Translations under genes and position numbers: made by a program | In this document: piece after piece, positions 32,720 to 43,981 of the stretch | How the letters are laid out: every line of letters begins with the position of its first letter | How positions within the stretch are numbered: the stretch's first letter is position 1 | Notes under the pieces: generated by a model | The model's database searches: none | Seen by the model: only the letters and a program-made list of their open reading frames with translations | Told to the model about the DNA's origin: nothing | Source of the DNA: Chloranthus sessilifolius | Taxonomy: Eukaryota > Streptophyta > Magnoliopsida > Chloranthales > Chloranthaceae | Assembly: GCA_021018995.1 (NCBI GenBank) | Contig: CM037598.1 | Location: 47,383,185 to 47,447,184, forward strand | Direction: 5' to 3' | DNA: 64,000 bases

Positions 32720-33952
32720 CCTCAGGACATCCTTCCTAAGATATGGATTATCCCTCATGGCATGGAGGATGGTGAGGTAGGGAGGGATGTAAAAAGAATG
32801 TTTGGGTGCGATGGGCAGAGAGGAAGTGGAGGGGGCATACTGTGATTGGTCCTGGGTGGGGCTAGGGGGTGAACAGTGGGTAAGTCTAGTTGTGGGGGGA
32901 GGGGAACAGGTTCTGGGTCTGTTTGGGTCTGTTTGTTAGTGAATGTTTGAGGGGGTTGGATAAGAGGTGGGATGGAGGGTATAGGGGGAAAGAAAATGAA
33001 GTAGGCTCCCTAGGGGTAGGTGGTGGTGGGTGAGGAAAAATGGGAATGGTGAAAGGGATGAAAGGGAATGGGGGGTTGGGGGGGTAAAAGGGAATATGGG
33101 TGTTGGATGGGGTTGGGAGTCAGAGATGGATTCAGTTTGGGTCTGTTTGTCAGTGAAGAGGACCAGGGGGGTTGTAGTGGATTGTTGAGGGATGGGTGGG
33201 TTGGTTAATGTCTGTAGGGTAGAGTGGATGGATGTGAGTTCAGTCTGCATCTGGTCCTGTGTGTGTGTGTAGTGGTGGATAATTGGGATTGGATGTCGTG
33301 GATAAGGGATAGGATAAGTGTAAGTGTGTCGGGGTTCTAATGAGTGATGTTGGGATGTAGTTGGGGAGTCTGGGAGGGAGGTGTAGTGGGTAGGCATGGT
33401 GTCAAGGAAAGTAGCCATAAAGGCTTGGAATCCTATGGTTGTGTTAAGGTGTAAGGCAATGTCTGTGAGGGGGGATGTAGTAGGTATGGCTGGGGTGATG
33501 TCTTCTTCAAGGTTAGTTGTGTCAGTGGGGATAGAAGGGATTGTGGGAGGTGTCTGGGATATGGTGGGGGTTGTCTCAGTGGTTTTTCATTTTTTGTAGG
33601 AAATGAGTGGAGGGTTGTCAAGTTTATGTGTAGCTAATGGGGGTATTGGGGTTGTGTACTGAGGTAGGGTAGGGGATGGGGAGGGGCTGACATGGGGGGT
33701 GATGTCCTCCCAAGTACCAATCACAGGTGAAGGGGGAGTGGGCATAGATGATGAGGACAGAGGAGGGTGAGAGATAGATGGAATAGGGGTAGTGGATGTG
33801 GGAGTAAAAGGTGGAGTGGCTGAGGTGGCTGCTGCAGTAGTGGTGGTCATGACAGGCTCTAGAAGCCCCTCTTTGGTAGCAGGGGTAGACCTTGGGACTG
33901 CTTCCTCAGCAGCTTGCTTGGGAGGGACCTGATCCTTAGCTTTCTTCTTCTT
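32720..33952 (-). pseudogene. Ath1 third ORF, Pro/Ser/Thr-rich middle
   Basis: Directly continues 33953-34849 on the minus strand after one in-frame TAG. The first 30 codons are Lys/Glu-rich, then a long Pro/Thr/Ser-rich low-complexity region (PPFTPTSTTPIPSISHPPL type). A frameshift occurs at an A-run near 33590, and at least one more before 32936. The last codons before the Ath2 insertion stay in frame with 24861-23896. Such a disordered linker is usual between the globular part and tail of Athila third ORFs. Confidence 0.7.
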
Positions 33953-34849
33953 CTAGGCCTTCATCAGGCTCCTGCTGATTCCCCATTGCCTCTTGGTAAA
34001 AGTAGTAGGGGCAAGGGTTGTAGTCCCCTCTGTTTTAGCTATCTTGTACCCCCCTTTCAAAAGTAACTTTGTAATGATTCTGGCATAGGGGAGTTTGTGA
34101 GGCTTCTTGGTCTGCCCTATCTTCTCCACTAGGTCTTTCATTGCCTCAAAGATGAGCCAGGCTGCATGGAATCCATGGCCTAGAGAGAAAGAATAGATAG
34201 CGTCTGCAATGGGAGTTCTCCTCTCCTGCTGATGTCCTGAGTAGTAAATGTTCTTTCGCAGGACTTGGTCAATGAAGAAGAGTTCAGGCTTCAATTCTCT
34301 TCTTCTGATCGAATCCCCTGAGACCTTTAATCCTCTAATAAAAGCCCTTGCAATTGTATCAATGGAGGCTCTCAAGGGAGGGCCATATTCACAGTTAGGG
34401 TCGAATGCGGCTGGGATGCCCAATACTTCTGCAATCACTTTGGGGCTCACTAGCATCTCAAAATCGTCTATCAGCACCAGCAAGCATACTTGTCCATCCT
34501 TGTCCTTTTTTACCTTGATGTGATGGTAAAAGAGTTGCACTAGCCTAGGGTAGGCTAGTGTTGGAATTATTCTCAGCAAGGGTGTCAGGCCAGCTTTACT
34601 CATAAACTGCACGACAGGGACAGAGAGAGGCTCCTTCTCAAAGAATGGCAGGTCAAAAGTTGTTTCAGGCTCCAAGGGGATTGAAGCCATGAGCTCTGAA
34701 GGAGTAGAAACCTTAGGGGTTGGCTCCTCCACCTCCTCAACCACTTCCTTCCCTTTTTTAGGTGCCTTTGAAGTCTTGGCCTTCTTAGGGCTGGTCTCAA
34801 CAGGGGCCTTATCCTTGCTCCTCTTCTTTGGTGCACTCTTGGGGGCCAT
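33953..34849 (-). pseudogene. Ath1 third ORF, globular N-terminal part
   Basis: A 298-residue open stretch in the env position of Athila elements. Residues 1-45 are very Lys-rich (PKKRSKDKAP, SKAPKKGKEV), a possible nuclear signal. Residues 60-280 are globular: VVQFMSKAGLTPLLRI, LVQLFYHHIKVKKD, SPKVIAEVLGIPA, then a conserved helical region. This order fits the putative plant transposon protein family (PF20167-like) common after integrase in Athila elements. Function unknown; no transmembrane segment or signal peptide. It ends at a TAG that looks like a point mutation, since the frame runs on after it. The start ATG follows a promoter-like spacer. Confidence 0.75.
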
Positions 34850-35922
34850 TACAGCTTCTACCTTCGAATATGAGAAATGGAGACTGAGATCTAAGTGCTT
34901 ACCCTAAAATCCTAGGGTTTGGTTTGATCTGACGCACAGGACACCGCGAGATCTCTGAGCAGAGGGCAATAGATGGGGGTGATGCTAGGAACAGATATGT
35001 TAATTCCTAGTGTGAATGATAGGTTGTAGGATCGACGCTGGAGGAGAGAGGTAGAAGAGCGCCAGAAGCTAGGGTTTCATAAAGTGAAGATGGATGAGTA
35101 AACTGGAAGGGGAGATAAGCACGGAGTTAAAATACTTATCGCGAAGCTCGGCGCTCTTTGGAACATATGGTCGCGGGATTGGAAATGAACCTAGCGAAGG
35201 TTTTATTCAACATGGATTGCGCGACAATCTCCCAGGTTGACCTTGGAGCGTGCGACAGTATGTGAAGAATTCATGAGAATTGCGCGAGAGGTTCCCAGGT
35301 CTCCTTTTGGATTGCACGAAAAGCTCTGAGGTTCACTTAGAATCTCGTGACAGCCTTAGAATCTCGCGACAGCTAAAGAAGTATTCCTATTGAATTGTGT
35401 GAGAGTCTCCCAGGCTTCCTGCTAAACCTCGCGACAGGCTTTGAATCTCGCGATAACTAATGAAAAACTCTATGTGGATCACACGAGAGATTCTCAGGTG
35501 CACTTGAATCTCGTGACACCTATTGAATGGTTCTATGTGAACTGCGCGAGAGTCTCTCAGGCCGCCTTTTGAACCCAGCGATAGAAAAGTATAAAATAGA
35601 GAGCATGTGCTCTCTGTTCTGCTAATTCCATTTATGTTGTGGTTGAATCCTAGGCCTGACTCACCACCCTAGGTACCTTTAGACACATTAAAAATCAACC
35701 ATTCAAGCAAGGACAATAAAAATCAACCTCCCACATTATGCATTCAAACAAAAACTATCAATCAAAGAGCAGTAAGCATCAAACCAAGCATAAAAAGTTC
35801 AAACCTGACAGGTTCAGATTCAAATGGGACCATTAACATTTCCTAGAGAATTTGAACAAAAGAAAGCAAGATAAATCTACCAAAACCAAAGTACATATGA
35901 TACAATAATGACACCCTGTGGA
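34850..35922 (-). promoter_or_regulatory. Spacer upstream of Ath1 third ORF with CG-word array
   Basis: Non-coding gap between integrase and third ORF. On the minus strand, 35600-35110 repeats words such as CTCGCGACAG, GCGCGAGAG and GCGCGACAAT, the same vocabulary as the Ath1 U3 array. Below it lie a TATTTTAA TATA-like stretch (about 35130), ACCCTAG motifs, a pyrimidine-rich leader and a GGTAAGC donor-like site near 34905. It looks like an internal promoter for the third ORF. This is inference from composition and position. Confidence 0.5.
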
Positions 35923-36814
35923 TCAGTTTAAAGAAGGATCCCCTTGAAAATGAATGGTGTCCATGGGTTCGACAGGTTTTTCAAAACAAGGCTTAAGCCT
36001 CTGACCATTCACCTTCAAGGTTCTCCCAGACTTAGGATCCTTGATTTCCATAGCACCAGATGGGGAAACATGCATGATAATGTACGGACCTTCCCATCTG
36101 GATTTCAATTTGCCAGGATAAAATTTAAGTTTGGAGTTAAACAACCAAACCTTGTCACCAGCTATGAGGCTTTTTCTCAACAGACCTTTGTCAAAGAAAG
36201 CTTTGGACCTTTCCCTGTAGATCCGGGCATTGGCATACGCATCTATCCTTAGCTCATCCAATTCTGATAGCTGCAGCAACCTGTGATGACCAGCAGAAGT
36301 TAGGTCAAGATTTAAATGTTTAATGGCCCAATAGGCCCTGTGTTCTAACTCCACTGGGAGATGACAAGCCTTTCCATAAACCAGTCTAAAAGGGGACATA
36401 CCAATGGGAGTCTTATAGGCAGTCCTATAAGCCCACAGTGCATCATTAAGCTTGTCAGCCCAATCCTTCCTATCAGTCCTCACAGTCTTCTCAAGGATGT
36501 GCTTGATCTCCCTATTTGAAATTTCAACTTGCCCAGTGGTTTGTGGGTGGTAGGGAGTAGCAATCCTATGGGTGACAGAATATTTTTTGAGCAAGCTCTC
36601 GAAATTTCTGTTGTAGAAATGGCTACCCCCATCACTGATAATGGCTCTAGGGGTGCCAGAATACTGGGGACATCACTCTCGAGAACACATTTCTGGATGA
36701 TTTGGTCTGCACAATACTAGTGTAGGTAAGGTTCTTCCCAGAAAAAGAATTTGACCTGTGAGAAAAACAGGTCTTTGTCCATTTTTTTCTAATGGGCAGA
36801 AATCTTGCCTATAA
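35923..36814 (-). pseudogene. Ath1 integrase with core deletion
   Basis: The zinc-binding region is readable at about 36840-36690 (His pair, then a YCADQI-type Cys). Then a deletion of roughly 100 codons near 36665 joins it to the middle of the core: [11 protein letters not shown] holds the second catalytic Asp and [15 protein letters not shown] the Glu. The first Asp is missing. The C-terminal part (36594-35923) is fully open for 223 residues with [36 protein letters not shown] and a GPY module ([20 protein letters not shown]), ending PSLN. The deletion makes it inactive. Confidence 0.88.
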
Positions 36815-37389
36815 CTAGATAATTGACAATATGTGCATACCAGGGGACCAAGGATTGGATGGCAAACAATTGCTCATCCAGGAAGACATCATTTGTAGCA
36901 AGGTCATCAACACCTTTTTCCAAACAATTTTGGACAAGTGGTCAACCACCACATTTTCTACACCCTTTTTGTCTTTGATTTCAATGTCAAACTCCTGCAA
37001 CAAGAGTATCCATCTAATCAACCTGGGCTTCGCATCCTTCTTGGACAATAGGTACTTCAATGTTGAGTGGTCAGTGAAGATTATAGTTTTAGACCCAAGT
37101 AGGTAAGGTCTAAATTTGTTCACAACAAAAACCACTGCCAGAAGCTCTTTCTCAGTTGTTGTGTAATTCAGCTAAGCTTCAACAAGTGATTTGCTGAGAT
37201 AGGCAATGACCACTAGTAGCTTATCTTTTCTCTGGCCCAAAATAGCACCTATTACTAGTTCGAATGCATCACACATCAACTCAAAGGGCAGTGTATAATC
37301 AGGTGTTTGGAGTACAGGGGTAGAGGTGAGGCAAATTTTCAAAGTTTCAAAAGCCTCAAGACATTCAGCAGAAAAGTCAAAGGGCACAT
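36815..37389 (-). pseudogene. Ath1 RNase H
   Basis: Minus-strand gypsy RNase H: LQTPDYTLPFELMCDAFELV with the first catalytic Asp, VIAYLSKSL, a stop near 37172, then [20 protein letters not shown] (second Asp), [20 protein letters not shown] and [20 protein letters not shown]. Only one stop and few losses, so it is among the best-preserved domains here. Confidence 0.87.
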
Positions 37390-38240
37390 CCTGGCAGAGC
37401 AAGTGGCACAATGGTTTAGCAATTTTGCTGAAGTCTTTGATGAACCTCCTATAGAATCCAGCATGTCCAAGGAAAGATCTGATTTGTTTGACTATTCTTG
37501 GAGGGGGCAAATTTACAATGAGGTCAACTTTGGCCTTATCTACCTCAATCCTGTCTTTAGAGACTACATGGCCCAACACAATACCTTGTGTTACCATGAA
37601 GTGGCTCTTTTTTCAACTTAAGACCAAATTGGTCTCCTCACATCTTTGCAAGACTAGGTTGAGATGTTGCAGACATTGGCCAAAACTGTCCCCATAAACA
37701 GAAAAATCATCCATAAAAATTTCCAAGAATTTGTCAATCATATCAGAAAATATGGCATACATACACCTCTGAAAGGTGGCTGGGGCATTACACAGCCCAA
37801 AAGACATCCTTCTGTAAGCAAAGGTGCCAAAAGGGCAAGTAAATGTAGTTTTCTCTTGATCAAGAGGGTGCACAAGGATCTGGTTGTACCCTGAGTACCC
37901 ATCAAGAAAACAGTAAAAAGCTTTCTCAGCCAACTTATCCAAAATTTGATCAATAAAGGAGAGAGGGAAGTGGTCTTTTCTAGTCTTAAAGTTGAGCTTT
38001 CGATAATCGATGCAAACTCTCTAGCCAGTGGTCTCCCTGGCTGGTCTCAGGTCTCCAGACTCAGTTGTTATCACTATTATGCCAGACTTCTTGGGCACCA
38101 CGTGAATAGGTGCCACCCATTCAGAATCATAAATGGGGTAAATTACCCCATCATCCAGCAATTTGATGATTTCATTTAGGACCACCTCCTGCATGTGAGG
38201 ATTCAGTTTCCTCTGTATTTTCCTGGAGGGTGTTGAGCCC
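37390..38240 (-). pseudogene. Ath1 reverse transcriptase
   Basis: RT reads on the minus strand from RKLNPHMQEVVLNEIIKLL (about 38210) through VAPIHVVPKKSG. It is broken by TAG at about 38018-38020, then continues YCFLDGYSGYNQI (palm A), FGTFAYRRMSFGLCNAPATF and the catalytic FMDDFSVYGD at about 37700-37720. The thumb has GIVLGHVVSKDRIEVDKAKV and IRSFLGHAGFYRRFIKDF. FMDDFSVYG is the usual Athila form. The catalytic Asp pair is intact; stops near 38020 and between 37613 and 37597 disable translation. Confidence 0.9.
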
Positions 38241-39913
38241 TCCTCTAGATGGATCCTATGCATACAGATTGAAGCATCAATCCCTCCTAGATCAATAATG
38301 GTCCAGCCTATTGCCTTCTTGTGCTTTCTCAAAACTGTTAACAATTCCTCCTCTTGCTCATTGGTAAGAGAAGAGGAGATAATTACAAGAAGTTTTTTAT
38401 CTCTCTCAAGGAAAGCATATTTCAATGTATCTGGAATCTTCTTGAGCTTCAGATCAGGGGCTTGTTGGATGGATGGTAGGATTGGTGCTTTGTTGGTTTG
38501 AGGAAGGGGTAACAATGTAGGTTTCCAAAGGGAATGCTGCACTAAGCCCACAGAAGACTTCAATGTGGACATGGCTTCAGGCGTTAAAGTTGGGCTTCCT
38601 TCCTCTACCATGTTCCAAACTTCAGTTAAATCTGTGACAATGTTGCCCCATTCCAGCAGAGTGGGCAGTTCTTCTTCAACAACTTCTTCTAGTACATCCA
38701 CTGCAAAGCATTCCTCATTGTCCAACTGAGGGTACTTTGCACTATTGTACACATTAAGCTCAACTTTCATATGTCTGAAAGTTACCTCCATGATCCCAGA
38801 CCTACATTGAATGCATGTATTGACAGTGGCCAAGAATGGTCTGCCCAGAATAACAGGTATCAGGGATGTACTCTTGTTGCAGCCCATGTCCAAAACAAGG
38901 AAGTTCACAGGGTAGAAGAACTTGTCTACCCCCACTAAGACTTCCTCGACCACTCCCATGGGTCTCCTCTCAGATCTATCAGCCATCAATAGCACAATGG
39001 GGGTGGGTTTAAGCTCTCCCAAACCTAGCTGCTAATACACATTGTATGGCAGCAGGTTAACACTGGCTCGAAGGTCTAGAAGGGCCCTTCCGATTGTGTG
39101 GTCTCCAGTTATACAGGGAATAGTGGGTATCCCTAGGTCTTGCAACTTCTCAGGCATTGTCATTCTTAATACAGAATTAATTGTATCAGTTGTAAAGACC
39201 TTTTTGGACATATGGCCTCTAGCTTTCCCTTTCTGAGTACAAAGGTCTTTCAAAAATTTTGCATAGGCTGGGACCTGTCGGATTGCATCAAGCAGGGGCA
39301 AATTGATTTTTACCTGCTTAAAGGTCTCCACCATTTCCTCTATCTGGGCATTCCCCTTATCAAAAGAAGCAGGGCCACTCAAAGCTTGAGGAAATGGCAG
39401 CTGAGGGACTGCTGGTTCCTCAGCTGCAAGCCTATGACTGAACTTTTGTTTTTTTCTTTTTTCTTCTTTTATTTCCTGCTGAGGCTCAACTACAGCCTTT
39501 TTATTTTTCCCTTGTTGAAGGGTAGCAGGCAATTCTTGACTCTGTGCTCTAACAAAATCCTTATCACTTTCACTCGACAGTTCTTTGGGAATGACCTCTC
39601 CTTGTTCCTTTCCCACCTGATTGTCTACCAGCTTGCCAGACCTTAGGGCTGTGATGGCATTAGCCCCCTCAAAATTTGAGGAGCCTTCTCCAATCGAATA
39701 TTGGCCCTTAGGGTTGGCTACTGGCTGGCTTGGCAACCTGCCCTCTTCTCTTTTGGCCAAGGCATTGGCTATTTGGCCAAGCTGCTCTTCTAATTTCTTT
39801 ATGCTTTGACTGTGAAAAGTCATAGTCTGATTCAAAGGTCCAAGGCTTTGCAATTGGGTCAAAACCTGGTCCTCGAAAGAAGCACTTCGGGGCTGAGGTG
39901 GGGGACCTACCAA
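38241..39913 (-). pseudogene. Ath1 protease and flanking linkers
   Basis: 39913-39032 gives the gag-pro linker with a heptad-like region (LNQTMTFHSQSIKKLEEQLG), the Athila phrase ITALRSGKLVD and LLDAIRQVPAYAKFLKDLCT. It ends in the protease start RALLDLRASVNLLPY. Family members have D-L-G-A-S at this point; Gly is replaced by Arg, which should spoil the active site. After a stop near 39030 the protease runs on (38970-38740) with VLVGVDKFFYPVNFLVLDMG and PVILGRPFLATVNTCI. The remaining stretch to 38241 is an acidic linker to RT. Confidence 0.85.
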
Positions 39914-41224
39914 CTGATTTTGCTACTAGGGCTGCTGCTGATGTTGGAAATTTGACCTTGGGGTATATCCCTGGTTAAATTGCTGCTGTGGCCTTTGAGG
40001 TAAGGCCAACATCTATTGTGGCTGCATATAATTGTCTTGTCTCCACCTCAAATTTGGGTGGTCTCTCCATTGGTAACCAGCATTTTGATGCTAGTAACCA
40101 TATGGTTGTTTGTTGTAGCCACTAGATTGTTGCTGGCTAAATGATTGGGCAGCAGCAGCCTGTTCCATCACGTACTCAGGGTATTGCCCTGCAGATGGGC
40201 ACTCTTCCACTATGTGTTGTGGGGATTGGCATATCAGGCATGCCTCCATCACTTGTGCAGCCAATCTGGGCTGCACCACAGTCAAAAGTTTATCAAATTT
40301 ATCAGAAAGATTGGACATCTGCATTCTCAGGTCATCATTTCCCCTAACTTCATACATCTTTCTTTTAGAAGTTTCAGCAAGCCCCAGCTTAGGAGAAGGC
40401 TCTTGGACAATTCTAGATGAGCACATCTTCTGGAAAGCATTTTCACTGATAACCTCGAACAAGTCCCATGCCTCATCAGCTGTTTTATGCATGTACGTTC
40501 CACCACAAGAGGCATCTGCCATGTCGCTACTTTTCTCATCAATCCCATTGTAGAAGCTCTGGACAAGCTGCCTGTCAGGGATCTTGTGGTGGGGACATTT
40601 TTTGAGCATCTCCTTAAATCTGTCCCAGGATTGATTAAACTCCTTAGTTGGGGATTGGGCAAAAGCAAGTATTGCTTTCCTCAACTGGCTGGTTTTGGTC
40701 TTTGGGAAACATTTGGTCAGAAATCTTGTCTGGAGGTCTTTCCAAGTAGTGATACTGTTGTTTGGGAGAGTAGACAACCAGGTGTTGGCCCTGTCCTTTA
40801 GGGAGAAAGGAAAAAGCCTTAACCTAGTGGCTTCTGGTCCCAAACCAGCGATGGAGAATATGGTGCACAAGGCCAAGAATTGGTCAATGTACTTGTAAGG
40901 GTCTTCCTTGCTTAGCCCATGAACAGAGGGAAGTATTTGGATGATGGAGGTTTTAATATCATAATTTCCCTGAACATCTGAGAATTGAATGCTGAATGAA
41001 GAATTATAATCATCAGGAGCATTCAATTCCTTCAATGTTCTAGGTTGCTCTTCACCCATGACTGCTGTCTCAATTTCAGTAGGGGGCTCGACTGTGGTGT
41101 GTCTGTGCCTTCTCGGCCTTTTACCCCTCTCTATCTCAGGGATAGGAGGCTCTAATGTAGGACTGAGGGATCTCCTTCCTAACATGCACACACACCAACA
41201 GCAGGGAAGACTACTTACAGACAC
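39914..41224 (-). pseudogene. Ath1 gag
   Basis: A 377-residue open stretch (41224-40091) plus a stop-broken Gln/Asn-rich tail to 39914. The capsid-like part runs from about residue 85: QILPSVHGLSKEDPYKYIDQ, RLRLFPFSLKDRANTWL, TWKDLQTRFLTKCFP, LVQSFYNGIDEKSSDMADA. A zinc knuckle C-x2-C-x4-H-x4-C (CLICQSPQHIVEEC) lies near residue 330. This is standard Athila-type gag. Stops downstream of 40091 lie in the repetitive tail, where family members run into protease in the same frame. The first ~50 residues are poorly conserved, so the true start may be a later Met. Confidence 0.88.
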
Positions 41225-41483
41225 ATTGCACTTAACAAAATTACAACTATCCTAATCAACTGCTATGAAATTTTCAAAGGAGAAATAGACTGAGGTTTTG
41301 AAGGTTAGAGATGTGCAAACAGAGGTAGCTAGACTCCCAGTGCAAGTCTACTCTCCTTCTCAGCTACTGTCCAGATCTGCAAGAAAATTTCCAAATGTAA
41401 AATCAGCAGTATTAATTATTCACAAGCACAGCTACCAAAGAATAAAGAATACAAAAATCTAGGGTCTACTAATAGATCAAGAT
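41225..41483 (-). other. Ath1 leader between PBS and gag
   Basis: Untranslated leader, about 260 nt, without features I can define. Packaging signals would be expected here. Confidence 0.5.
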
Positions 41484-41501
41484 TCCCCGGCAACGGCGCC
41501 A
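41484..41501 (-). other. Ath1 primer binding site (tRNA-Asp type)
   Basis: Minus-strand TGGCGCCGTTGCCGGGGA, 18 nt matching the 3' end of plant tRNA-Asp as used by Athila and Tat elements. It lies 6 nt from the 5' LTR and fixes the orientation of the element. Confidence 0.9.
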
Positions 41502-41507
41502 AAAACT

Positions 41508-43976
41508 TGTTAGGATATTTTTAAGTTCTTGCTACTGCCTTTATTGGAGACAGTGATAAGAATGGGGTTAATGAAAATCAAAGGTGGATTGAAGAGCAGC
41601 AAGCCTAAAAATACACAGTCCTGCAAGATATAGGGCCTGTTGTAGCAAGTTTTGATAAGTAAGAGTTTGTCCCATAGGGAAAGTTGATCTAAAGCTCCAA
41701 GGGAGCTATCTTTAGTAGGCCCTCCAGTTCTGGCAATCCTAAATGGAAGGGGATTTATGGTCACTATAGTCTAAATCCTAAGGTAACTTAATACCTAAAT
41801 TACAGAAAGGGTTGAGATGCATGATGGAATGTGAGAAAATAAATATAAAAGGGTGAGAAGTATGCTATTAGGTACTGATCTGATGGGTCTTATAACTCAG
41901 ACTCAGATTTGCTGCTATAGAAATCCTGTCCAATGGCTAAATTATCACCAAAGTGGAGAAAGGATCCAACTCACCCCTGTGCCATGATCCAATCCCTTAG
42001 GGCTATAACCTGTCCACTTAATTGGTCATAGACTATCCAATAGGGGAACCACAATCCAGAGATGGGTCAGAACAAGTTTATCATTGTAGGCACTACTTCA
42101 TCCAGGCTACAAGCTCAAGAATCATTAGGAACCTCAACCTCTAAAGTTCTGTGTGTAGGCATAGGCCTACAACGTGCACTAGCCTGTACACACAGAACCT
42201 GCAAGAGTTTGAGTACTAGCTTTTAAGCTTGGCTGTTCACTGCTTTAGAAAGATAGCAGTGATCCAGTCACAAGCCTACAATCTCTATAGCCAGATCAGA
42301 TCTGCCATCTAATGGTGGGTCTATACAAATACAGGGGAGTCTGTCTCTGCACAATCTCTCACAAGGCTACAAACACAAGTGCAGAGAAGAAGAATCTGTC
42401 TTAGATCTGTGGATTGGCCTCACCCTAGGGCTATAATCTGTCCACTTGAATGGTCACAAACTATCTACAGAGGTTATCCTCCTCACAAAGGTCTAAGACA
42501 GAACAAGAACACTGTTGCCGCCACCATGTTCACAAGGCTACCAGCTCAAGCTCCCATGGGGATTCAGATTTAGTGGGTCCTGTGGTGGGGCTAGGCCTGC
42601 AATGTGCCTAACCTGGACACACAGGTCACTTGGATCTAAGTAAAACCTTAGAGACAATCCTCCATTGCTTACAATACAACTTAGCAATGGAGGATCTCAA
42701 GGCAGCAACCTTGCACAGAACAACTCACAAAACACCAATCTCATGCAGGCAATAGATCCTATTACAAAACTCAATTAAAACTATACCAAATAATCATACA
42801 AAGGCATAGCCAGCAAGTGCTGGACTATGGAGAGAAGGAAAAAGGAAAAAGAAAACTCCTAAACCCTAACCTTCACCTACTGTAATTCTACAGTCAATTT
42901 CAAGAAGAAGGAATACAGAAGTTAAGTCCCAAAAAAGGTCCTTTAAACCTAAGCTAGGCTTAGGCTTATATGCCAGTCGGCTCTCTATGAATTAGGGTTA
43001 GGAAAACCCTAATTTCATCAATGCAATTGCGGCCCATTCTTATCTCTTAGATGCCTCAAGGCGTGTGCATATGGATTGGAGCATTAGAGTGCGTGCCCTA
43101 ATTGCTGGAAGTTCCCAGATTGCCCCTACAGAAGTGGGGAAAAGTTAAGAACCCGAGCCTCGCTAGGTAGAAAGGCTTTCTAGGTCTTATCATGTGATAG
43201 AATTGGTGTCGCGGGGTCGCTTTGACTTGAAGCTCTTGCAATCGCGGGGTTAGTACTCTGGTCATCGCGGGGATGCTCTGGTCATCGCGGGATTGGTCTT
43301 TCCATTTGAATGGCGTGGGAATTGGGCGCGCAGTTCATTCCTTGATGAATCCCACAGCGATCCACGCGAAGAAAACAATGTACATGGGCTTCTGGATCGC
43401 GCGAGCTGTTCCTTGAAAGTATGTGTCTCCCGGCCACTGCGCGACAGCCATGCGCTGGAATGCCTAGAGCTCTCTCTATTCAGTGAATCGCGCGAAGGTT
43501 GAAGGCTCACCTCATGAGCTGTGTGAAACTACGCGAGTGTTTCGTGAGCGCTTAAGACTGAACCTCGCGAGAACTACGCGAAGCATGCTTTTTTTTCTCC
43601 CTGCTGACATCCATCTGAGCGCGAACGGCGCGAAGACTACTCGACCAGTTGTTGTGCTCCCTTCAGAAGCCCGTGACAACTGCGCGACGCATTCTTTTTG
43701 GTTCCATTAAGCCCTGCGACATCTATGTGGGGCATTCTTCTTAATATTTTTCTGCTTTGTTGTGCCTATGCTACAGCCAACTCTCTGTCTGGGTTCAACC
43801 TCCTTTCTTCTAAGGAACTTCTGGGGCAACAATAGGCTTCTTGGCATGGTCAGGTGCTTATTTGCAGCTTCTACTTATTAACTACAGGATAGACTTAAAA
43901 CACATTTATTAAATAATTCAGGGTCTAACAGAGATTAAGTTAAGGGGTGAAAAGTGGTACTTTTCAGGTCTTAACA
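41508..43976 (-). repeat. Ath1 5' LTR
   Basis: A 2469-bp LTR with the same internal order as the 3' copy: R/U5 boxes (about 41625, 42001-42040, 42433-42470), TATA (about 42969), CG-word array (43200-43700), terminal hairpin TGAAAAGT-GGT-ACTTTTCA (43948-43966) and TTAACA end, followed by target duplication TACCC (43977-43981). Confidence 0.92.
43200..43700. repeat. Array of GCGCGA-type words in Ath1 5' LTR
   Basis: Better preserved copy of the U3 array: TCGCGGGG, GGATCGCGCGAGC, CTGCGCGACAGCC, AATCGCGCGAAGG, CCTCGCGAGAACTACGCGA, GGCGCGAAGACT. Irregular spacing. In the 3' LTR several of these CG steps read TG or CA. Confidence 0.8.
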
Positions 43977-43981
43977 TACCC

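Larger units (their letters stand above)
19254..43976 (-). mobile_element. Ath1: Athila-like element, full length, minus strand
   Basis: Two 2.4-2.5-kb LTRs (19254-21691 and 41508-43976) bound by TGTTAGG..TTAACA and a perfect 5-bp target duplication TACCC. Read on the minus strand: 5' LTR, tRNA-Asp-type PBS, gag, protease, RT, RNase H, integrase, a 1.1-kb spacer, a third ORF, a 2.2-kb non-coding tail, polypurine tract, 3' LTR. Gag-pol order plus an extra ORF after integrase is the Athila layout. Ath2 (24862-32714) is inserted in the third ORF, so Ath1 proper is about 16.9 kb. LTRs look about 95% identical over the first 190 bp compared by eye. Confidence 0.92.

Noticed and set aside
32936-33621. 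Independent Pro-rich genes on the minus strand.
   Set aside because: They are frameshifted pieces of the Ath1 third-ORF linker, not separate genes.
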